From the NCBI GenBank assembly GCA_963070105.1, contig OY718803.1, positions 1,985,007 through 2,049,006 on the forward strand: a DNA stretch of 64,000 bases, written 5' to 3'. A program made the translations under genes and the position numbers. This DNA is from Litomosoides sigmodontis. Lineage: Eukaryota > Nematoda > Chromadorea > Rhabditida > Onchocercidae. The notes under the pieces are model-generated. The model had not been told where the DNA came from, did not search any database, and worked only from the letters and a program-made list of their open reading frames with translations. This document shows positions 14,276 through 29,600 of this stretch, piece after piece; within the stretch, counting starts at the first letter, position 1, and every line of letters starts with the position of its first letter.

Positions 14276-15578
14276 AATCACTTAGCAAAATCACTATCAT
14301 TGAATTATTTGAATTAAATTTTATAAATTAATCAAAAACTGGCATACATATGTGACAGTTGCTATCTTCGCTATCATAATGAGTGAAATGATTTAGGAAT
14401 AATTTTGAACATCTTTTAAATCAGGCAGTAAAATGGTTAGTATCAAAAATTATTTTCAAATTTTTAACTAATTATTTATTCTTTTTCAATGTTCAAATTA
14501 TGCCTTAAACATACCAAAAAAAAAAATGTCACACATTTTGAAAGATTACTGACATTTATTGATTGGTTCAGGCTGATAATAATTTTATCAAAAAATTTTC
14601 AAATAAAAAAAAAAAAACTAAATGAAAGTAGTGTGTGTTTTACAAACACCGAAGAAATGAGCTCTCTATTCGCATCATAAATCATGCTACAAACACCATT
14701 ATTAAAAAAGTTATACTTAGGCCGGGGAAAAAGTGCCTGAGCCTAGATGGATGACTAGCAAGCAACTGAAACTAGTCGTTTGATTGTAGCCAATAGGTGC
14801 TGTTTTATGTTTAAGCTTTAGCTACTTGCCTTTCTCCACCATCATTTTGCCAGTCTTAAATCTTATTTTATGTAAGATTAAAAATACACACTTCACACTA
14901 TAAAAATGTGTTAAATGTAGTTTGTTGAAATTTTTCCTCAGTAAAAATTTTTGCAAAAATTTAACTTTTGTCAATCACACACTGCAAGCGAAGTGAAAAA
15001 AAAAATTGTATCAAATAATTTTTATAACTTTAAATGTGCTGTGCAATATCATATGGAAATAGTAAATAAATTAAAAAAATTAAACTTTTTGCTTTCTCTT
15101 TTTGCAGAAATCCATGTAGAAGTTGGATACGGTAGGGGAAGTATCAAAGTGAAAAATACGATACACACATTGATTATAGTTTTACAGTATAAAATTGATT
15201 AAACCAAGTCGATTAAAATAATTTTTTGATGAAAGTTGTAAATTCGCTTTCAAATAATTTATTTTTTTTTACAAATTTTTTTTCCAACAAAATGCCACAA
15301 ATCATTTAAATGTCTGTCACACATACAGTATGTGCTAGAGAAACTTGACAAACATGTCAAAAGTTGACGCTTTCCGCTCCGTCCTACTTACTCCGCTTGG
15401 AATGTTTTCATTCCGTTCCGCACCGTTCCGCATCTATTAGTAGTGTTACTGAGAATGAATGTGAAAAATTGGTGATACGATCAAAAGTGAATAAAAATGA
15501 GAGAGTATTTTCTTTTCTTTTTTTTTTTTGTTCACTCGACTTTTTCTTGCTTTGATGCAAAGTGGATTTCGATTATAC

Positions 15579-15579
<1 letters not shown>

Positions 15580-15610
<31 letters not shown>
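15580..15610. repeat. (GA)n microsatellite
   Basis: About 15 GA units, continuing into a GA-rich degenerate stretch to about 15660. Confidence 0.85.
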
Positions 15611-16959
15611 GGTGCGGGAGAGGAAGAGGAAGGTGGAGATGGAGATGGAAAGAGATGAGAATGTGTGGCAAATAAGATTTATCTCTTTATTGTATCATTC
15701 AAACATGAAATTTGAGACAAATGATGATGGCACAATAGCGTTACACGATGATGGGAATAACAACGAGTGCAATTATACTGATTACAGTGATAACTGTATT
15801 AATAGTGATAACAATAAGAAGATTACGGTTACCTGTAAAGAAATGCATAAAAAGGATTTTTACGATTAAAAACTTTGCGTTGATCATACAACACACGAAA
15901 TGCTATGTGAGCGAAAATTATGAATTATTGATGAAAATTTAATAAAATTAAACCTTACACATACCATTCTCATTGACCAAAAATTAATTATGTTAGCTAC
16001 AGAAATTTTTAATTGGAATTTGGCACATTTGCAAAACAGTTGCAAACTATCACTTACTTACTAATAGGATCGGTCGTAGGAAATGATAGAAAGTAGTAGT
16101 AACTAATGATCAGTGATTTACAATCGCTTACAATTTAACAAATTTATTAAAATTAATCAATAAATTCACAAACTCATTAAAATTTGAATTTTATTAACAA
16201 ACAAAAAACACCACACAACTACAAATTGAGGCTAATTTTTAATTTCGCTTAAGCATAATTCTATAAAATTCATCAGCAAAAAAGAAAGAACATCCAAACG
16301 AACACCTCTCAATGGTATGAAATTAGTGCTGAAAAAGGATTGAATTAAATTTTAGTCGTAAAATGCTCCAGCTAACAGCAAAATTATTATTTAGCAAAGA
16401 ATTATGCAAAAGAGTGTGAGGGACAAATGTGAGAAGTGTGAGAGGGAAATTTTTGCTTCACAAACAATTTCACGCACTTCTTCACTGATAAGATAACCAG
16501 AAGAATGAATTAATCAGCTTATCAGGTAGGCCAGATTTTTTGGTTTTGTTTTCTTCGAGGAACTGATGAGATTGTACGCAAGGAGGAGAATGATGATGAT
16601 GATGATAAAGAGAATTGCTAAAAATAATTTAACACAAAATCAGCTTTTCCTTCCTCTTTCTTGCTCCTCTCATTTTCAAGTAGCAACAGATTGCTGGAAT
16701 TAAATTGCAATAGCGCCAGATGGTGCTAAATTAAAAATTTTTGTAAAATTCAAGCGACATTAATCCGTTCCAAATTTACATTTCGTTCAAAATTAGCAAA
16801 AAAAAGAAAGAAAAGAACAATCAATCGCAAGTGAGGCTAAAAAGTGGTAATTAAAATGGGGAAAGACAATTCTGTAAAAATTCAAATTTCGATAAATATA
16901 TTTGTGAAACAAAAGCAAAAGCCATATGTTTGACAGTGGCAGTGTTGGTGCATGTTGTA

Positions 16960-17075
16960 TGTGTGCGTGTGTGTGTGTGTGTATGCTTAAAGCATCTGCG
17001 CTCATTTCCGGTGTGTATGTGCTTGTGCTTGTGCGTGTGCGTGTGCGTGTGCGTGTTCATGCGTGTATATGTATG
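16960..17075. repeat. GT-rich compound microsatellite
   Basis: Two blocks: a TG run at about 16963-16982 and a (GTGTGC)n hexamer run at about 17023-17055. Confidence 0.75.
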
Positions 17076-17439
17076 TTTCTGACCGTGTTCCATCGTGATA
17101 TTTGTTCCAGCACGAACGAGGGCTACCCAGCTCTTTTCAAAAAATTTTCATTAGCTTTTAAAAGCTAAAAACACTAATCATCCCATCGATTGATTAATTT
17201 CATTATTTTCAAACAATAATGTCCAAATTACACTATCGATTTGTCGAGCAGCATGACTAACCGATAGTCCTAGGAAAAACGGTAACACAATTTACTGCTG
17301 CAATTTACGTGCAAACGAATAAATTACAAGCGGTAGGCATGTTGGTTGATCGCAATGGAACCACACTTAAATCACGTTGATTGAGATATGAAAAGAAGAA
17401 GTCTTGCTGCTCTGTTTCCGATCATTTTCTTCATATTAT

Positions 17440-17935
<496 letters not shown>

Positions 17936-18344
17936 TAATACTATTTTATTACTGTTGTATTATCTTTTATAACATTTCACTTTTTTTTCTTCCTAATTCA
18001 TTTGCAATTAATTATGAATGTCTCAAACGATGAGTGACGTATCGTTGTTATAATGCATTGAAAATACTATTACTGTAGCGATGCTGTTGTATTTTATCTG
18101 TTTTGCATGTGTTGCAGCGAGTATGGACCGAATTGTTGTAACTTCCAGCATGTCTAAATGATTTTTGATATCTAAGCTTTCACCAACACTGAAAAGACTT
18201 GTTTTTGTATGAATGAATAATTTGGGAGAAAGAAAAAAAGAAGGAAATGAGAAGTGAAATAGGCAATGCAAGTGTAATTGGATGAAGAAAGAGGAATATA
18301 TTTGAATTTGATGATATAAGTAGCAATCAGAATATCATGTTACC

Positions 18345-18385
18345 CTCTCTTTCTCTCTCTCTCTCTCCCTCTCTCTCTCTCTCTT
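18345..18385. repeat. (CT)n microsatellite
   Basis: CT run with one CCCT interruption. Confidence 0.85.
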
Positions 18386-18586
18386 TGAGTAAATATGAAC
18401 AAGTGCAACAGGCAGGTCATTTCTCTAAGCTATTTATCTACTACATTACCGCACTGCACCTGTCATTTCACATAGTAACTAATCTTAACTTACTACTTGG
18501 ATAATAATAATAATAATCGCGCTAATCTTTTCAATGTATCAAAAAGGTCACACCACAATTTGTTTTCGATCTGCACATTTCGGGAT

Positions 18587-18641
18587 AACACACACACACA
18601 CACGCACACACACACACACGCACACACACACACACACACGC
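18587..18641. repeat. (CA)n microsatellite with CGCA interruptions
   Basis: CA units broken by CG steps at several places, followed by ACACGCATGTGCATACGC. Confidence 0.85.
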
Positions 18642-21600
18642 ATGTGCATACGCATTACACGTAGATGAGTATAGGTAATATGTACAATATCTCGCATAGC
18701 ATAAAGCTTCCGCCTTGAATTTTAAGATATATTTTTTTTTGTTTGATGTTCACCGGCCCCATTCATTCACCATTTTATAGCAGATGGTGTACAGGGGAGG
18801 GAGGGGAGGTTGAGGGGAGATTAGGTGCTAACAACAGTTATAATGAAATAGCGGCAATAGCTTAGTGGAATGATTTTTTGATAATGGTAATTAAATACCG
18901 ATGAATTTTGATTTTTAGTTGCATTCTGTAAAAGAATTATTGTAACTTTTGATTTTGTAGTTCTTGTTGTACTTTCTGTAGTTTTCATTGTAATTTCTAT
19001 ATTGTTTTTTTTTTGTAATTTCGTAATTTTCGATTTTTCCCTTTATTATATGAATGTTTCACATTTCTCACTTGAACTTACTATTTGAATCTATCTGTTT
19101 ATATGTATATATATATATACTTTAAAAATTTAATATTTTGTCTAATATTGTAGTATCGCAAACTGTTTGTAGGGTATTACTTGTTCACAATGAAAAAATA
19201 AAATGCACTAAATTGAAAAATTTAATTTTCACTATAAAATGAATGATGGTGAATTTAACTTAATATTTTTTTGTTGAAATATTACCGAAATTGAACAAGT
19301 TAACTGTTGAATTCCTAAGTATTCTTTTTTTTTGTATAAAAAGAAAACTAGCAAACAGAGGCTTATTAACGTATAAAATTTAGTGTTTATTATATAAAAA
19401 CGGATTAATTAGTACTTAGACAATGCACCATTAATTAGTGCTGAAATAAAAAGCAACTAATTAAATGAATATTAACGCATAAAGTTTAAATTTAAATCTA
19501 AATTGAAGAGGACTAATAATTAGCACTAAAATAATATGTAATTAATAAACATCGAAATAATAGCCAAACAATAAATGCTAAATAAGCAATTAACTAGCGC
19601 TAAAATAACAAGCAATTAATTAATACTGCTAAAACAATATGCAAAAGAAAAGTGAAGTTTGACCTGGTTGAAGTTGACAATTCCTTCCCACTGATTTAAA
19701 GTGTGAAATTATTTGATTTCATGAAAAGGGAAAGGATTCCATTCTTTTTAAGGAACGACAGTAAGTAGTCTGACAAGGAGGAAAGAACCAAAAAGAGAAA
19801 GAAAGAGAGAAAGAAAGGAAGAAAAAAGTAAAAATTTTGAATTTGCTCGCGCAAACGAAACAGGCCCTTTTTGCTTTTTCATCTTTCCCTTTTCAATCAA
19901 ACTGAAAATAAATGAACAATTTTGGTGGTGTAGAAGAAGCTAAAAAGCTAAATACTTTCTCTTTTTCATCTTCTAGTATAACTTCTCTCTCTCCCTCTCT
20001 CCCTTCCACCTCAAAAAAGAAAAGCTTTTACACACAGAGAGAGAGAGAGGGAAAGAAATAGAAAACGGAAGAATAAGTGGAAGTGAGGATTCATTTTTAC
20101 TATTTGCTTTTTCAAAAAAAAAAAGAAATAAAAAACAGCCACCTTTTTTTTCCCTTCTTTTAATTTTCACCATAACAACGAATACAGATACCTTCTACAT
20201 CATAACAATAGCAGCAGTAGTTTTATTTTAAATTTTGAATTGAAAAACATGGAATATAGAGAGAAAGAGATGTGAAAAAGAGATGTGCGGAAAAGATTGA
20301 AAAGATCAAATTCTGTGCATGAAATGTGTGGGAGAGAGAGAGAGAGAGGTGTGAGGAAAAGATTGAAAAAGCGGAGATTACCTACATCGAATGTTAAGGC
20401 ATTAAAAATCATAATAATAATAATAGTAATAATAATATTGTTGAATAAGTGTCCCTAATAGCAGCATTTTTGAACATCGAAATTTTAGGATAATTCAAAA
20501 AAAGCAACAAATTACATTAATTGAAGTGAATGAAGAAAAGGAGTAGGTTCTTTGGAAGGGATACTGTAGAAAGTTATTGAAAGCAACTATCGTATCTGTT
20601 CAAAATTTCAAAAGGAAACTTTACCACAAAGATTAATTGAGCATTAATAGTTTGTTTGGAAATTTTAAATTTTCAATAATTCGTGCAGGGTACTTTGTTG
20701 ATATCATGTTGCTGCATTCGTTCTGTCACAGAAGTAATGATCAGTGAATTTTTTTAACTAATTAGCAAATTACTTGCTAATTTATTAATTATTAGCATAA
20801 ATATTTGCCTAGCAAATACCACCACTGCAATATCTTACTGGAATACCATCCTCACATACGCATGTATGCATGAAGGATATTAGAATAGTAATGATAATTG
20901 AGAAATGAATAACTTCTTATTTTAGGATTTGTTTATTCGCCAGGTGTGTAACTGCCAGTTTCACATATCGTATTCAAGTATTGCATAATGCCTTTTTTTT
21001 CAAAAAAAAAAGGAAAGAATTGAATTTTAATTGTAATGCAATTCTCTATTACAGTTAATTATAAGGGAAAAAAACTCGCAATTTTTTCTTTGTAGAAGCG
21101 GTATAGTTTCTTTTAATTTAATTTTTTATGCAAATGCTAAATTTACATTGATTGACAAATGTCATCAGTAACATCACAAAAATTCCACTGAGTAAATTGT
21201 TTAAGTGATTATTGATTATTAATGATTACTAAAATTTGAATTGGAAAAATATAATTTTCTCATACTTGTTAGAATTAGTATTGTTAACAATTAATTATAT
21301 TTTTTTAAAAGGCATTTCATTCGTCTGCAATTTCATTTTCTCCCTCCCTCTCTCTCTCTCTCTTCCTTCTTTTTTCTGGCTTTCAATCTATCTGTCCCCT
21401 TCTCTCTCTCTCTCCCTCTCTCTCTTTGTTCCACTCTTTTATTTGAATGTCAACAAGAAAGGGATATCTTCAACTTATTTATACTGTATATTTGTGATAA
21501 ATTAAAACAAAAAAAATTCAAAACATCTTTTTTCTTGAACAATTCTTTGCAAATTTACTTTATGAAGAAAATAGAGATGGTAGGAATCTTAGATTGCTAC

Positions 21601-22204
21601 TAAAATAATTAATCTGAGAATTCAACTAAATTGAAGTTCATAATAAGCACTCAATTGACAGTAATGAGTATTGTTGAAATCATACTACGCTAATTTTAAG
21701 TCATAAATTAACAGATTTTAAAGAATGAAATACGATTTCAATTATTAATTTATTTGTTTTTTACAGAAGTTTTGGGAATTTAGGAAAAAAAATTCTGAGA
21801 TTTCAATTAATTAATTTTTATTCATTAAAATACAGCACTTTCCTAATTTTTTTCAAAAGAAAATTTCAAATTATATAGAATTATTCGTTTTTGTTTTTCA
21901 AATTAAAAAATTTAATTTTTTAACTAAAAATTATGTTTCCAGTTGTATGGAAACAATAGGTACACAAAATTTTCGTTATCCTAAAATTTAATTATTCAAT
22001 TATTGATGGAAAATTAAATTATTGATGGACAATAATGATCGTATTTAATTTTATTTAAATTGTGGTGAAAATTTGAGCTTCTTTTTTTCCTTTCTATTCA
22101 ACGAGTGAATGTCTTTCACTTTTTTTTTCTTTGCAAAAATTGAATAATTTCATAGATTTAATTTTGCATCAAATCAAATTGTCATCCATCCATTCATTTG
22201 TCTA

Positions 22205-22686
<482 letters not shown>

Positions 22687-22837
22687 CCTCTAGCGCTTAT
22701 CAACAAGTAATGAAGGCGGTGAAAATCGGGAGGACGCAAGAAGCTGGGCGCTTCTTCATTGTTACCTGTCACAATTGCGCACACTGTAACACTTTGATCT
22801 CAAAAAAAACAGTTGGTTGCATGCATTGATTGATAAG

Positions 22838-23215
22838 TGATAATGACGAAGGTGATGATAATGATAAGTACAATGATGGTGATAATGACAATGCTAATAT
22901 GATGATTGGTGATGATGACGATAATTGCTAATAATGATAGTGATGATGATAGTGATAATGATGAATGATAGCGATGATTACGATGATAATTGCAATGGTA
23001 ATGTTAATGATGATGATGATACATACCCGAGTTGATGATGATGACGACAATTACAACGGTAACAATGGTGATGATGATCATAATAATGATAATTAAAATA
23101 ACGATAATGATGATGATAGTGATGATGATGATGATGACGATGCTAACGATGACGACGATAACGGCAGTGACAATGATGATGATGATGATTGTAGCAACGG
23201 TGTGATGGTGGTGTA
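22838..23215. repeat. Degenerate GAT/AAT trinucleotide region
   Basis: About 380 bp of GATGATAATGATGACG-like triplets with many substitutions; an aged trinucleotide array. Confidence 0.8.
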
Positions 23216-23452
23216 ATGAATTTAATGAGAAATGCATCAAGAATTGAAAGATTTTTTTTTCCCTTTCGTTTTGATTTTGGTTTTGATTTTTTGCTTTGCC
23301 AATGTGAAGCATAGCAAAGCGCTTGATGAATTAGGCAAAAGAAAAAGCGAAACGAAAAGCCTTCGATGATAAATGTCTTAGAAAGTAAAATTGAATATTA
23401 ACTATTTTTATGAGATGGAAAATGATGAAGTATGCATGTGCGTGTGTCTGTG

Positions 23453-23457
23453 TATGT

Positions 23458-23494
<37 letters not shown>

Positions 23495-23495
23495 T
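23453..23495. repeat. (TG)n microsatellite
   Basis: TG run with TATG and TCTG variants at its edges. Confidence 0.85.
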
Positions 23496-23883
23496 GTGTG
23501 TTTTTAGTTAAAGGAAAAAAAACGAATTGATAAATGTATGTACCTCTTGTGTTCTTTCATTGAATAATTTACTTTTTCCATTTTAACCGAAAAGAAAAAT
23601 GATTTTACTGGTTTTTTTTTCATCAAAAAAATTGCATCAAAAATGGAAAAACAATGTTAAGAATTTCATTAGAATGGAAAAAAATTGTTTTTTTTTTTGA
23701 TAAAACGCAAAAAAAACATTTTAAAAAATATTAAAATTTGATTTTCATAGATTGAAAGAACGAAAGAAGGAGAAATTGCACAAAAAAAAGAGCGTCACTT
23801 TTGTTGATAGAAAGTTGGAAATTATGGAAAAAAGAAACAATCGTGGAATTGTGTGAATATTACTGACTTCATGAGGTATGCAT

Positions 23884-24055
23884 GTTAAACGTCTCAGTTA
23901 TGATTTAATTAATTAAATTTTACAAAGTTAATGAGTGCTAGCATTTGCGAATAAACGTGGAAGAGGATTAAACGTCTCAATTAGGATTTAATTAATTAAA
24001 TTTTACAACGTTAATGAGTGCTAATATTTTGCCAATGAATGACGAAGAGGATTGG
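23884..24055. repeat. Two diverged tandem copies of about 82 bp
   Basis: Both copies begin TTAAACGTCTCA and contain TTTAATTAATTAAATTTTACAA, GTTAATGAGTGCTA and an AAGAGGATT end. They differ at scattered sites, for example AGTTATGAT versus AATTAGGAT. Confidence 0.8.
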
Positions 24056-25679
24056 TTCAGAAATGAAGAAATTGAAAATCAAAAAAAGGAGAAGAATGAA
24101 ATGAACAAAGTTGGTGACATTTGCCGTCAATGTAAAATAGTTCTTTCCTCTTGCTAAAGAACTAAAAACAAGCATAAAAAAGTAGCGTTTATTCAGGCGT
24201 ATTGTTTGTTTAATAAATATTTAGAAAATTTGAATTTAATTAAAATTGTTTAAAGTGCAATTAATTGTAGCAGCGGTAATTCGTTATGATAGTTATGATA
24301 ACAAGCTGTAAAATGTTAATTAAAATGTATAAAATCAAATTCAGCTTTTCCTAAAATTGATGAGGCAGCTTTCTTCACACTGTACATTTGCTACAGTTGC
24401 ATCCACTAGTAAAACACTACGAAAATGTCAACAGTATTGCAAAACATTTCAAAAAATTTAAACTTTATTTAACAAAAATATTTTTGTGAAATAAAAGTCA
24501 ATTAGCTATTGCTATTTGCGACAGTAACAATTACAAAGTATAAAATTTCATTTAAACAATGACAAGACATTTAGTGGTGGATAATCTAACACTGATATTT
24601 GCGTGAGATAAATGAAAGTTATTTTGCGATCGATGAGAAGGAATGAAAAAAAAAAAAGTGTGAGAGGAATGGGAAGAGATGAATGAATGAGTGAGTGAGT
24701 GGTGAAGAGAAGTGGTTGATGATAATTGACAAATTGATGAACGACAAATTTTTGGTGTTAAAGAAAAGCGAAAAATGAAACATTAAATAAGTGAAGAGAG
24801 GGGAGGTGGTAAGAGGTAAATTGAAATTGAAAATTAAATTATTTTCATAACTTCCTTGGGTGAAATAATCAAGTTAAATAAAATAGCAAAATTAAAATTG
24901 AGGTTAACATGAGTACAAATAAAACAAAAAAAGTGTTGATGATTTTTTTCTTGAGAAATAGAAAGTGGTAGGGAAGGAGGGAGAGAGAGAGAGAGAGAAA
25001 GAGAGAGATTAAAGAATCTATCAATGAATCATCTGAAGTATGAAAGTAAATTAAGTGTCATCAAATTAAATTTCAATTTAATTAAAATATCGAAAAGTGG
25101 AAAATTGTAAGCGAGAATGTGTATGCAATGTTATATTGTTTAAGCAGTGTAATCTCTCTTTTTTTTTTCTCCTTCATTATTTTTATAACATATTTTCACC
25201 AACTTTCTTTCTTCCTCTCTCTCTCTCTCACTCCCTCTCTTTTCTCTTTCACTTTTTCGAATATTCCTCTCCTTCACATTACGCAATTTTAACAACAAAT
25301 TCAGCTTATTTCATCAACCCATTCATTCCTCGTTGCAAATGATCGATTCTATCCACATCGTTCTCCTTTAATTTAATCATTTAATTAATTATCTAATTCG
25401 TAACAATAACAAAAATAAGCAAACTGAAAAAAAATTTCAAAAAAAAAACTAAAAAAACAATGTTAACACCGTACGTGTAAAACATTTAAAGAAAATATGA
25501 AGGAAAAAAAACAGAAATTAATTTGTTACAAATAAAAAATAAATTCTGTTTTCGTTTCAAAAAAAAATTTTTTTTAAATTGAGATTTACAAAGAGATGCT
25601 ACTATTATGCTTACTGTATTATTTCATATTACTTCTTCAGCCATAGTGTAGCAGTCTGATGAGAATCCCACTGTATTTC

Positions 25680-25800
25680 ATGTGAAGTTTGAATTTTGAA
25701 ATTATATTATGAAATTATATTTTGAAAATTTTTTGAAATTATATTTTGAAATTATTGAAATTAAATTTGAAATTTTGAAATTATATTTTGAATTTTAAAA
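25680..25800. repeat. GAAATTATATTTT short tandem repeats
   Basis: The phrase TTTGAAATTATATTTTGAAA recurs in several degenerate copies. Confidence 0.7.
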
Positions 25801-25916
25801 TATTAATTATTACATCATAAATATGACATTATTATATCAGAATTAATTTATATCAAACTAAATGACAGTTAAATCGAAATTTGCAAACCTTGCTTCTGTC
25901 TTGTTTTAGATATTCA

Positions 25917-26154
25917 AATTTCCTTGTGCAACACCTTTTTGCATCATTCTAATTTATTGAAGAGAATATTTGCTATAAGCAGTATAAGAAATGAAGGACG
26001 AATTCAGTTAAAAAATGCATTTCCGTGTCAGTTGAAACTTCGAGCAATTATTCAAATTTTTGATGATCAAATGAGGGACATATTTTTTTCACAACGTCAT
26101 ATCAATTTTGCAAACGGATCACTACGACGAAGGGTGGTCGGTGAACATTAACAG
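25917..26154 (+). other. Possible orphan terminal exon or gene relic
   Basis: An acceptor-like CTTGTTTTAG at about 25900-25909 opens a frame of roughly 80 codons that ends at a TAA near 26154. The translation is of mixed composition (residues such as KLRAIIQIFDDQMRDIFF) and is not low-complexity, unlike the surrounding DNA. I recognise no family and find no matching upstream exon, so it may be chance, a relic, or the last exon of an unrecognised plus-strand gene. Confidence 0.25.
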
Positions 26155-26620
26155 ACAACAGTTTATGAACATGTTGTGATGGCACAAGGTGTTATGTTTG
26201 CTTGTTGGGTCGTTGCTTGAGGGTAGCAAATGAGCTAAAAGTATGCTGTAATTAGAGAAATGATAGAAATTAAAGTATTTTTTGGTACATAGAAGGACAG
26301 GTAGATTGTGGAAACAACGTAAGAGGAAATTTCAATAGTTTTGGAATTTGTTCTTTGTAAGCTTGCATTATACGATCTGTTCTAGAAATTATTAGAAATT
26401 TTAGATAGCAATAACTGCAAATTAGACGTAAAATATTGTTTGATCATAAGAATTCGCTTTGTTCGTAGTAATTTTGTTCGTAATAGTTCATAATAATAAG
26501 TAAAGATTTCCTTCGCTTGTAAATTAAATTGATACATTTTATTTTCTGTTTACAAGAAGTATCAAAATAAATGTCAAGATAATGAATTTGTTTGATTCCT
26601 TCATTTTTTTTTCTTTTCAG
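26155..26620. other. Intergenic, upstream of the CLN3 gene
   Basis: AT-rich unique sequence with no repeat or gene that I can see. It should hold the promoter of the CLN3 gene. Confidence 0.5.
26605..26620 (+). promoter_or_regulatory. Candidate trans-splice acceptor of the CLN3 gene
   Basis: A long T tract ending TTCTTTTCAG lies about 80 bp upstream of the chosen ATG with no obvious upstream exon. This fits an SL addition site. The 5' leader between it and the ATG contains in-frame stops. Confidence 0.5.
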
Positions 26621-26699
26621 TTACTCGATGAAGCTAAAATAGGATACTTGCACGGCAGTCATTTCTTAAATGACTAGAAGGTTTTGAATAATTGAAAGG

Positions 26700-29600
26700 A
26701 TGCAAACAGCCGAAGGCAGCTCAACTGTCGACAACAGCTTAAGAAATCAGTTTGCTTTTTGGTAAGTATACTAAAGAATGGACTGTATCGTAAAATGCTG
26801 CAATATCAATGACATTTCTCACTTTCTAGAGCATATTCTCTCTTTTTTTTTTCAATTTGACATTAAAGTATATATGAAGTACGTGACTCACATGACTCAG
26901 ACCATGACTCACATGGTTCATGAGTCCATGGATGAAGTATGTGTACCTCCTCCTAATTCTTTCAGTTTGACTATTTTTATTCAGGATGCTCGGTTTATGT
27001 AACAATTTTGCATATGTGATTATGCTTAGTGCGGCAGAGGACATACTATCCGTCGAAAATAGTGCCAAGACGCCCTCGAAAAGTACTGAAGATGTTTGCC
27101 AGGTTATTTTTTGCATTTTCCTTTCTTGTTACCGATTCTAGCTAATAAAAGAAACACATGCTATATCTCCTTGCTAGTTACTATCTCACAACCACTAATT
27201 AAGGAGAGAGATGTTGAAAGAATGATGTAGCTATAGTGAGCTCTTATCTGATGCGTTTTCCATTTCCTTTTCTGATTATTTAGTTTGTCATTTTTAATAG
27301 ATTTGAAAGTTTTTTTCTGCCCCAATTTGCTTTTAGTATTGTAGTTAATCTTACATAGCTTATTTTTTCCTAGATAACTTTTTACTAGATATAATTTATC
27401 ACTTACTGTTTCATAATTCACCTGTATGACAACTTGAACAGTATCATTCCGTAGTCGAACAACACTAATATTTCAGAGTTCATTTGTTCACCGTCATTGC
27501 CATTCACTATCCACTGGTTCAGTGTTATTAGCAAATATCATACCAAGTTTAACTATAAAAATATTCTGCCCATTTGTTATGCATCGTATTCCTTTTGGGT
27601 AAATGCATATTTTTAAACTACAGTTAAAAATTTCAAGTTTATAAAAACTTCTAGACTACTAACTTTTTTTATCTAGCAAAATTCAGGAAGTTGATAATTA
27701 CTTTACTGTTTTGGCTACTGCATAGTTTGTACAGATTTTTCTAAATTACAGTGCGCGACATTTGCTCACTATTCTTCTTCAGATAAGCAGCTTCTTGACG
27801 GTTGCTTTTTCAAGAAGTGTCTTTGTGGGTTTAAGCGGTTAGTTTTTTTCTCCAACAGAAAGAAGAATTGGATAACGTATTTAAAGCTTCTGCTTCATTA
27901 ATACTATTTCCTCTCTCGGTCGCAGACATTGAGCTTTATTTGTAATGTTAAGTGTCACTATGCTTTAAAGTGCTATTGGCGTCAGGAATGCAGCCGTACT
28001 AAGTTAAGCTTTCAACTCACAATTGTCGACATCTTATTTTGTGTAGGATGTGTTAATGTGGAAAGTTTTTACAGGTGTAGCTTTAGCAAGCGTTGGAGCC
28101 GGTGTTGGAGAAGTTACCTTCCTTTGTCTAACAACTTATTTCCCAAAGTAAGCAATATTCCGTTTTGATTGGCATAGTTTTTGCTATCAATTTCTAACTA
28201 AATTGACCTCTGTACATAATTAATATAAAAGCATTATTTTCAATGCTTTTTATGTCAGACACCAGTAAATAATACTGTGAAAGATGAAATTTGTGAGAAA
28301 AAATCAGATGTTGAAGTACCATCAAATTCTTTGAGTAAGTGAAATATATATATTTTCTGGTTGAAGAATTTACAACTAATAAGTCATGAGTTCGTATACT
28401 TTTTTACATCCTACGCATTGCTTTCTATGCTTCTAATATCTTAGGACATTTTGGAAGCAACATAATAGCAAAATTTGGCTAAAGAGGAATGGGTGGAGTT
28501 ACTCATCTTTCCTGCTCAAATCTTTCAATATCTAGTAAATTTGAAAAAAGTTTCTAAATTCTGACTATAAAATACTCTAAAATAAAGAAATATTGGATAC
28601 AGTAAAGTGGTGGGAGCATGGTCGTCTGGAACTGGTGGCGCTGGAATTTTTGGTTCGTTCGCTTATGCGATACTAACTGATATGAGTATGTTGGGATTAA
28701 CCCCGCAGAAAGCACTGTTGGTTATGCTAATCGTACCACTCACTTTTGCTTTCACGTAAGCTTTTATCTATACAGTGATTGCGTTACTAATCAAACGTAT
28801 ATAATTATGTTTGCATTTTCTTAACTTGTTATGTTACTCCTATTAGTGACCGATAAATTTTTAGTTACTGGAAATTATTGCTGCTTCCTGCAAGCATATA
28901 TCGGGTATCCTTATGCAAACCATCAACTTATTTGGTCACCTACACGGGTAAGTGTTTGATTTTTGACTTTAGCAAACTAATGTGATTTAACTTTCGTAGT
29001 TTTTCTAAACGTCAATATTGGACTGAATTCACTCCTACGATTGTATAAGGTCTATAAAAATTCATTTCAATACAAATTGTTTTTGCATTAAATTTGACGG
29101 AGGATTCGTTTGTGATGATACGATCGAATGATAGATTATTCCTATCTTTTTTATTCTTATACTTTGTGTAGCTTTTTAGTTTTTTTTTTACTGAATAAAT
29201 AAGTGGTGGGAAATTTTTAGCACTAGGCAGGCGAAGAAGGAGCGATATAAGCAGTGGCGATGAAGCAGCACAGTTGATCAGTTAATGTTTCGATATGTTA
29301 GTTTACATGAAGGCTTGCTGGGTATTAACTATAGAGTCTTTGTTATACGTGGTGCACACGCATTAAGCTCTATGATGTTGGATTTTAACATTTTTTTCTC
29401 ACCCACTTGATAAAATATCTTTTGTCACATCAGTTTATTTTCAACAAAATAGGTATAAGAAACTTTTCGAAATATTTCGATAATCCGGCTTTTTTATCTT
29501 ATAAATTACAGATAGTTGTGATGATTCCGATGGCAGAGTGACTACCACCGTTGAGCAACAAAGTTTCAAAGATAAACTGGTGATGGCCAAGGTAATGTAA

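Noticed and set aside
28250..28335. Possible extra CLN3 exon beginning after TTATGTCAG
   Set aside because: In the required phase it hits a TAA at once. Splicing 28147 to 28603 keeps the frame and the family sequence.
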